Shown: piece by piece, positions 57,901 to 64,000 of the stretch | Numbering within the stretch: the first letter of the stretch is position 1 | Layout of the letters: every line of letters begins with the position of its first letter | From: Spinellus fusiger | Lineage: Eukaryota; Mucoromycota; Mucoromycetes; Mucorales; Phycomycetaceae | Assembly (NCBI GenBank): GCA_025094145.1 | Contig: JALLLS010000008.1 | Coordinates: 186,001 to 250,000 of the forward strand | Direction: 5' to 3' | DNA: 64,000 nucleotides | Notes under the pieces: model-generated | Told to the model about the DNA's origin: nothing | The model's input: the letters and a program-made list of their open reading frames with translations, nothing else | The model's database searches: none | Program-made: the position numbers and the translations under genes

Positions 57901-60900
57901 ATGTCGGCCCTTCCTCTTTCTGTCAGCATTGCCAGCATCAACTGCAATAGCTTGACTAAAATATCCGATCCTTCTCGTCGTTCAGACTTCATTTCCTTTC
58001 TTTGCCAATCCTCTTTCGACATCATCACCCTTCAAGAAACATATGTCACATCACCTCAACTCGCCACCCTCCTTCACCAACAATTCCGCGCCCACTCTTC
58101 CCTATGGACATACCGTTGTGGTATTGTTTCTCTCTCTCCTCACCTTCATTTCGACCGCATACCCTTACCAGAGGATGATCGCGCCCTGCTGGTCAAGGTA
58201 AGTCATGCTTCCTCCTTTTATGATCCTTTCTATGTCCTTGTTCTTTATGCCCCTGCTAGTTCTCTTCCTCAACGAAGAGATTTTTTTCATGACCTTTGTT
58301 CCTTCTCTATTTTACACGACCCACTCATTCGGGATCGCCTCTTTATTATGGGAGACTTCAACATGTCTCTTCACACTCCCTCCACTCATCCTCTTCTTAT
58401 GCCCTGGTGTGAATATCTCTCTTCATACTTTGTGGACTGTCACTATGCCCCTCCTTCTCCTCCATTACCTACCTTTAGGCGCAATGCCACTATCCTCTCT
58501 ACTATTGACTATATTTATGCCCCCTCCTCTCTTTCTTCTTCCCTTAAGTCATCCAATGTTGAGCTGGTCTCATCCTCTTGGACTGATCATTCTCTTCTTT
58601 CTGCCTCCTTCTGCTTGGGTATTTCGCCCAGTGGAAAAGGCACCTGGCGTGCTAATCCTCTCCTTGTCTCCAATCCTTCCTTCAAAGAACAGCTCTCTTC
58701 CACCCTCACCGAACTCTTTCCTTCTCTCACTTCTCCTTCGGCGCAAGTCAATTGGGAAACAGTGAAGCAGGCAGTGCAACGTGTGGCCAAGAAGTTTAGC
58801 CAGAAGCATGTTCCATGGCGAGACAAGCAATTGAAGATGCTGCAGAGTAAGCGTAACAAGCTGCTTCGTAGCAAACCTCCTCTTGCCGTTCTCCACCAAG
58901 TCCTTCCTTCCCTCGACCAGCAAATCGCCACCCTCCAACAGGAACTGGTGGATATCTCATCTCTTCGAGCTGGCAAATGTTGGCGAGAAGAGGGTGAGAA
59001 ATCTGCCGGTTTCCTTAAGAATACCATCTCTCAACGCGCCTCCCAGCGACATATGCCCTCCCTCTAACATCCAGTCACCAACGACCTATGCACCACTCCT
59101 TCCACTATGACAGACGCAGCACATTCCTTTTATACGACCCTCTTTTCCCCAGAACCCACCGACCCCACCGACCCCACCGCCACATCCCAACTGCTGGATC
59201 ACATCACTCCCGACCGCCAACTCACAGCAGAACAACAATCCTTCCTTCTCCTTCCCTTCACCATCCTCGACATCTGTGACAGTGTATCTCGCAGCCCCAA
59301 AGCTAGCAGTCCTGGTCCAGATGGTCTTCCTTATCCAATCCTTTCCCTTGTTTATGCCCACCCTCTCTATGCCACACTTATTACCCGTCTTTACAACGAT
59401 GCCCTTTCCATCTCCCTATTTCCCTCTTCTTGGATGGACACTACTATGTGCCTCCTACCCAAGAAAGGTGATCTTACCCTCCTTCGCAACTGGCGCCCCC
59501 TTTCTCTGATCAATTGTGACGCTAAAGTGTTTACACGGATGCTGAACTCTAGGATGGTCTGGGTAGCAAAGACACTCATTAATCCCTACCAAACTGGCTT
59601 CCTCCCTTCTCGCTTCATTGCTGACAATGGTCTAATGATCAAGTTAGCAATGGAGCATGCCTCTTCCTCTCATTCCCCCACCATTGGCGTCCTTCTTGAC
59701 CAAGAGAAGGCTTATGACCGTGTCCATCCTTCTTACCTCCAGTCCGTCCTTACCCGTTTTCGTTTTCCTCCTTCCCTTGTCACATCTATCGCCTCCCTTT
59801 TCTTCAACACACAAATCCGCATCAACATCAATGGGCACCTCTCCGATCCTGTCACCCAGGCAAGAGGGCTCAGGCAGGGAGACCCACTATCGCCAGTCCT
59901 TTTCAACTTTGTCCTCGAACCACTCCTTCTCGCCATCCAAGATGATCCTCTCTTCAGAGGTCATTCCATCCCTTATGCCTCCCCTCCCCTATGCCTCAAA
60001 GTCCTTGCCTATGCCGACGACATCCTTGCCTGCCCCAGCACACCCTCCACCTCACTCGCCTCCGCCACCACCTCGACACCTACAACCTCGCCTCCAACGC
60101 CCGTGCTAATCTCGACAAAACCCACGCCTTCTCCCTCTCCGGTGCACCTCTGCCTGAATGGCATGAGCCACTTACAAGAGCTGGTATTCCCTCGTGGATC
60201 GACCGCTCTTCTCCTTCTCCTCTCATTTACCTCGGCTATCCCCTCATCCACACTCCTTCACAACGCAACACCTACGCCACCCAACTCCTCGCCACCATCC
60301 AGCAAGCACTCTACATTCATTCACAGCGATTCCTGTCAGTTCGAGGAAGAGCCACTGTGGTTAACACTTTGGTTCTCTCCAAGCTTTGGCATGTTCTCCG
60401 TCTTGTCTGGTTTCCTGTCTCTTTCCATGCCAAATTGAAATCCATGATAAGTAATTCCTGATGAGAAGGATGTTTCCTCCCATCAGCTATGCCAACCTAT
60501 GTCTCCCTCGTCACTGTGGTGGTCTTGGTGTGCTGGATCCGTCCACTCAACAGGTCTCCCTCCAGTTTCGTTGGCTCCTTCTTCTCCTTCGTCCTGTCAC
60601 CCACTATGCTCCCCTTCCCATTCTCTGGCTTCGTGCCTATTTTTCTTATTATATGTCTCTTTCTTCTTCTTTCTATGCCCCGATTATGTCTTTCTTTTCT
60701 TTTTTCCTGCTTTTCGTTCTGCTCTACGTCTGCCCCATTCACATTCCTTCAATCTTCTTTTCTCGGCTTTCGACCGTCTCCCCTTCCACAATTGTGCAGT
60801 GACTTGTCTCCTGCTACATGTCTTCGCCTTCCTTTGACATACATATGGATATCCTCTACCACCGACCCCACTCCAGCTAGGCCAGGCCTCAAACGCCTTA

Positions 60901-61696
60901 CAGTTGCCGATGCATATTACTATGACCTCTCCACACAATCCCTACAACGTCGTCCTCGGACAGATCGGCCTATGCGTCCCTACCTCCTCTCTCATTTCTT
61001 CCGCGATGTGGATAACCACCATATCATCCACCCTCCATTCTTCATCCACTCATGCACACCTCATATGAACCCACAGTCATTATATCCCGATACTGTGGAT
61101 ATTCCTTCTTCCCCCCTCACGACATCCTTTTTCAACTCGCCACCTATGCACTCATTCTCTTCACAAGTTTTCCGCTCATTATGCCATCCATCACCTATGC
61201 CAAACTCTTCTCCTGCTGCCTCGCTTCCACCCAGCAAGTGGAAAGCCTTTTGGAAGGCACCTATGTCACATGTGGCAAGGAATGTCTGGTTTCGCCTGTT
61301 GCATGGCAAACTATCATCATCGTCACTCCTTCACCACATTATGCCCACCATTGTCCTGTCACCTGCATGCCGCCTATGCTCTCACCCTCACCACAGTCCC
61401 AATCATTTCTTGGTGACTTGTCCAAGGGTATGGCCTGTCTGGATGGCTATTTTGCCATATTGGCTCAACATATACACTCCTTTACAAACAGACATCATCC
61501 AGCATTTACATTCCTTTTCTCTCCCTCCCAATGGACCTCTGACCAGTAGTCAAGTCTTTGGGGCGTAATACAGGCAATTTGGCATGCCTACTGGGCCAGC
61601 CACTTCCACAACTCTCCTTTCCTTTCTTCCACCGTCACTAAATGTGCTCGATCCTTCCTCACCACTCTCATCCGCGAAAACGAAGACATGTCATAG
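57901..61696 (+). pseudogene. LINE B ORF2: endonuclease, reverse transcriptase and zinc knuckle
   Basis: The frame opens with an apurinic-type endonuclease (ASINCNSLTK, IITLQETYV, FIMGDFNMSL, TIDYIYAP, SSWTDHSLL). It continues into the reverse transcriptase (SSPGPDGLPYPIL, WRPLSLINCDAKVFTRML, LLDQEKAYDRVHP, RQGDPLSPVLFN and the catalytic LAYADDILA near 60005). The C-terminal CCHC motif is CRLCSHPHHSPNHFLVTC near 61372-61425. A TAA at 59065-59067 (CAA or CAG expected) and frameshifts near 60040, 60455, 60800 and 61565 inactivate it. The stop at 61694-61696 closes the last frame. It is related to the plant/fungal L1-like group by domain order. Confidence 0.9.
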
Positions 61697-61897
61697 TCTA
61701 GAATATTTTTACCTTTATGTCCTTTTCTCTCATTTTTCTTCCTTTTAGCTAGTTCTGTTTTCTTATTCTTTTTTTCTCTCTAATTTTCTGCAAGTGATTT
61801 GTGTCCAATATGTTTTCCCAGTCAGACCTCTCAGTGCGACGTGTGACTGCGTAAAAGACGCTTAATAAAAAAGTGTCTTATACAAAAAAAAAAAAAG

Positions 61898-61910
61898 GTA
61901 CTATAATTGT
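61898..61910 (+). repeat. Right target-site duplication of LINE B
   Basis: GTACTATAATTGT, directly after the poly(A) tail and one G; identical to the left copy. Confidence 0.9.
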
Positions 61911-61934
61911 TTATTCATGATTTGAAGAATAGAC

Positions 61935-61981
61935 TGTCCTACTTCTGTGACATTTATCACAAATGTCACAGAAGTAGGACA
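61935..61981. repeat. Perfect 21-base hairpin
   Basis: Two perfect 21-base arms, 61935-61955 and 61961-61981, separated by the five bases ATCAC. The arm is TGTCCTACTTCTGTGACATT plus one T. It could be an internally deleted TIR element or a small-RNA hairpin; no transcript evidence is visible. It lies 25 bases after LINE B. Confidence 0.9.
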
Positions 61982-62990
61982 CTTGTTTGTATGGAGAAGA
62001 TCAATAGGGCTTTCCCCTAGAGTGTTTGAAAACCCAGAAACAAAAAGGTGTGTTTGGTAATATAAAAAGGTATATTTCTCAAAGATACAAACTATGATTC
62101 TATTATTTAGTGATATAGGTTTTCCAAGCTAGAATCTTTTCACTTATACTAATTGTTTCTTAGAAATGTAGGAACTTATTCCAATCACATTTTCAACAAA
62201 AGAAAACGCCCTAAAAAAGCTTCCGTGACTCGCAAAGACATGTAAAGTCTGTGTATCTTCCAGTCATCTTTGGTCCTTCTAGCTTTTTATTGGCAGGCAC
62301 ACCTACCTTTGTTTATTGCCTAGAGTTTATATGTTCTTGTAGGATGAGTGGGTGTTGTAGGGTATATATTAATGGCTTTGGTGGATTAACTACTACCAGT
62401 GTAGACATCACTGATTATTATTTATTTGTAGAGTATACAAACAGAAAGACAGAGAATAGCTTTGTGGATCTTCAATGAAGAGAGAGAGAATAGGAATTGA
62501 AAATCTGATAAGTATAGATCACAGTAAGGTAGTACACTCTATTGATACAAGCAGTGTTTGATAAGAGACTGAGGCTTCTTTATGACTATGACTATGACTG
62601 ATATTATCACTATCATGATGATAATGATAATGATTTCATCTTATGGGTATTACAAACATAAACTTAGTCGAGTCATAAAAGCCCATGCAATACTACCTCT
62701 CTACCAAATTATAGTCATACCTTCATCTTTTATCCTATAAACCCCATTCATTATTGTATCTTTTAATGATCCACTTATAATAATAGACAACCTCACCAAA
62801 AAAATACTTGGAAATAGTTTACTTTTACTAGTAGCCCTCTATTCTAATAATTATGTATTGCTAAAGGTAAGATTTCCAAATAGGTGTGATTGGCCGTTCT
62901 TATGGATGACGTCTAGACGTGGAATGAATCTCTCCACTCTTTCATCAACCCAGGACTTTCTATCTGTTTCTAACCTTCTTTCTATCTATT
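61982..62990. other. Spacer before PDX2
   Basis: AT-rich with ATG/ATC repeats near 62581-62635. The short ORF at 62251-62478 has no recognisable features. The last 150 bases, with pyrimidine-rich stretches, probably include the PDX2 promoter and leader. Confidence 0.45.
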
Positions 62991-63675
62991 ATGGCCACTC
63001 AGCAGATGAATATAGGCGTTTTGGGTAGGTTCGCAGCCCATGGAAGCAGCAGACTGAAGATTAATTCAATGAGTAGCCCTTCAGGGTGCCTTTCTCGAGC
63101 ACTTACACATGCTGAGAGACATTCCAGAAGTGGCATCGGCTATTGCTGTCCGTACTGCTGAAGAACTTGGCTCGGTAGATGCTCTTATCATCCCAGGTGG
63201 TGAATCCACTTCCATGGCGCTTATTGCTGAGCGTAGTAATATGCTTGAACCTCTTCGTACATTTGTCCAGACAAAGCCAACGTGGGGAACATGTGCAGGA
63301 ATGATTATGCTCGCCAACGAAGCAACAGGAGCGAAACAAGGCGGCCAACAATTAGTGGGTGGAATCGATATCTGCGTCAACCGTAACCAATTTGGTACCC
63401 AAAAAGAATCTTTTGCTACATCACTGCATCTGCCTGATATATTGGGAGATGAGTTATTCAATGCCATTTTCATCCGTGCACCTGTCATTTCACATATCAA
63501 GTCTGACAAGGTAAAGGTGGTGGGTCGATTGGAGAGACAGGTGGGAAATACAACTGCAGAAACCATTGTGGCTGTACGTCAAGAACATCTGTTTGCCACC
63601 GCCTTTCATCCAGAGCTCACTCGTGATAACCGTCTTCACCACTATTTTGTACAATTGGCCCTTTCCTATAAATAA
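62991..63675 (+). CDS. SNO1: Pyridoxal 5'-phosphate synthase glutaminase subunit (Pdx2/Sno1)
   Basis: Two exons, 62991-63024 and 63077-63675, give 633 bases and 210 aa, the usual size. The start MATQQMNIGVL joins the second exon at ALQGAFLEH, the conserved first strand of the family. The class-I glutamine amidotransferase motifs are complete: IPGGESTSM, the nucleophile Cys in WGTCAGMIMLA, and the catalytic His-Glu pair in AFHPELT. FIRAP is also conserved. The enzyme releases ammonia from glutamine for the Pdx1/Snz synthase in de novo vitamin B6 synthesis. PDX1 is not in the window. The 52-base intron begins at GTAGG and ends at TAG. Confidence 0.96.
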
Positions 63676-63860
63676 TAAGGGTGAGAAACAAAGCGAATCC
63701 AATTTAAAATGAAAATAGACTTTAGAATGATTCCATAATTTAAATTAGATCAAATAAAAAAGTATCTTGTCTTTTGTTTCTTTGGTAGAGCCAAAAGTAC
63801 ATTATTATTGTTATTAATATGATGATGAAGTAAATAGAATAGCAAGTATATTTGACTAAA
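63676..63860. other. Convergent spacer
   Basis: Short AT-rich stretch between PDX2 and the partial gene. Nothing else seen. Confidence 0.5.
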
Positions 63861-64000
63861 TTATGGTTTTCTGAGCTTCTCATCAAGTTTAGTAGCATCA
63901 GAATAGCTCTGGCTGGATGCAGAAGTGATCATTGGACTGTTGGGTCTTGATCCTGAAAGTACATTTGGATAGGCCTTTGCAAACGAGTACACCATACCAG
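63861..64000 (-). CDS. C-terminus of an unidentified gene (partial)
   Basis: The minus strand is open from the window edge to the TAA at 63861-63863. It ends in a Ser/Pro-rich tail (GSRPNSPMITSASSQSYSDA) and KLDEKLRKP. The composition is protein-like and convergent with PDX2. With only about 46 residues visible, no family can be given. It may be an exon of a longer gene. Confidence 0.5.
   Translation of the reverse strand, partial: GMVYSFAKAYPNVLSGSRPNSPMITSASSQSYSDATKLDEKLRKP

Larger units (their letters stand above)
57759..61897 (+). mobile_element. LINE (family B), 5'-truncated, with TSD and poly(A)
   Basis: A 4.1-kb non-LTR element flanked by a perfect 13-base direct repeat (57746-57758 and 61898-61910) and closing in 13 A residues (61884-61896). 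It begins within the end of ORF1 and carries ORF2 at 57901-61696. Its GC-rich, Ser/Thr/Pro-rich coding style differs from LINE A, and it ends in poly(A), unlike LINE A. The 3' end has a possible hairpin (AAGACGC with GTGTCTT around 61855-61880), which could be a template recognition site. Confidence 0.92.

Overview
The window is nuclear DNA from an AT-rich fungus, most likely a zygomycete-type (Mucoromycota) species. The signs are many very short GT-AG introns (about 35-120 bases), conserved fungal genes such as a GT48 glucan synthase and Psr1-like and Rmd1/Rmd8-like proteins, and a heavy load of LINE and Tc1/mariner elements of a kind I associate with Mucorales. I cannot name the species. All gene models were read by eye. 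In the models marked as complete, the inferred exons add up to an uninterrupted reading frame.

Layout, left to right. 1-177 is the 3' end of a SEC9/SNAP-25-type SNARE gene, convergent with a complete 15-exon RPN1 proteasome gene (291-3774, minus). 3775-8229 is AT-rich intergenic DNA with a truncated LINE tail. 8230-9360 is an unrecognised acidic ORF that seems to continue past four in-frame stops. 9361-24379 is a repeat-dominated block: a 13-base minisatellite, a Tc1 element with intact ends (11217-12557), a transposase-like fragment, a decayed two-ORF LINE (14077 to about 19250), a second Tc1 (19288-20666), a third Tc1 (20694-21909) and another LINE tail (21912-22959). An older TIR element (13490-20691) seems to contain the first LINE and the second Tc1, so the block is nested.

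24380-43605 is gene-rich: a 13-exon Gln-rich, Thr-Pro-repeat protein of unknown function (minus), a PSR1-type phosphatase (plus), an ARL2 small GTPase (minus), an Rmd8/Sif-type DUF155 protein (plus) and an FKS-type 1,3-beta-glucan synthase with a 13-base microexon (minus). Between ARL2 and the Rmd8-like gene lies a nearly perfect 317-base inverted duplication flanking a further copy of the TIR element.

43606-52665 is mostly gene-free, with a Helitron/Pif1-type helicase remnant and another TIR element that carries different internal DNA. After it come a hypothetical 311-334 aa protein, an intronless MRE11 with a short C-terminus, a 5'-truncated LINE with a perfect 13-base target-site duplication and a poly(A) tail (57759-61897), a perfect 21-base hairpin, the PDX2/SNO1 glutaminase gene, and the 3' end of a further minus-strand gene.

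The host genes do ordinary housekeeping work (secretion, proteolysis, cell-wall synthesis, DNA repair, vitamin B6) and show no operon-like grouping. The unusual content is in the repeats: a TIR family with the end CACACC and a TA target, the duplicated block upstream of two divergent genes, and the nested elements.
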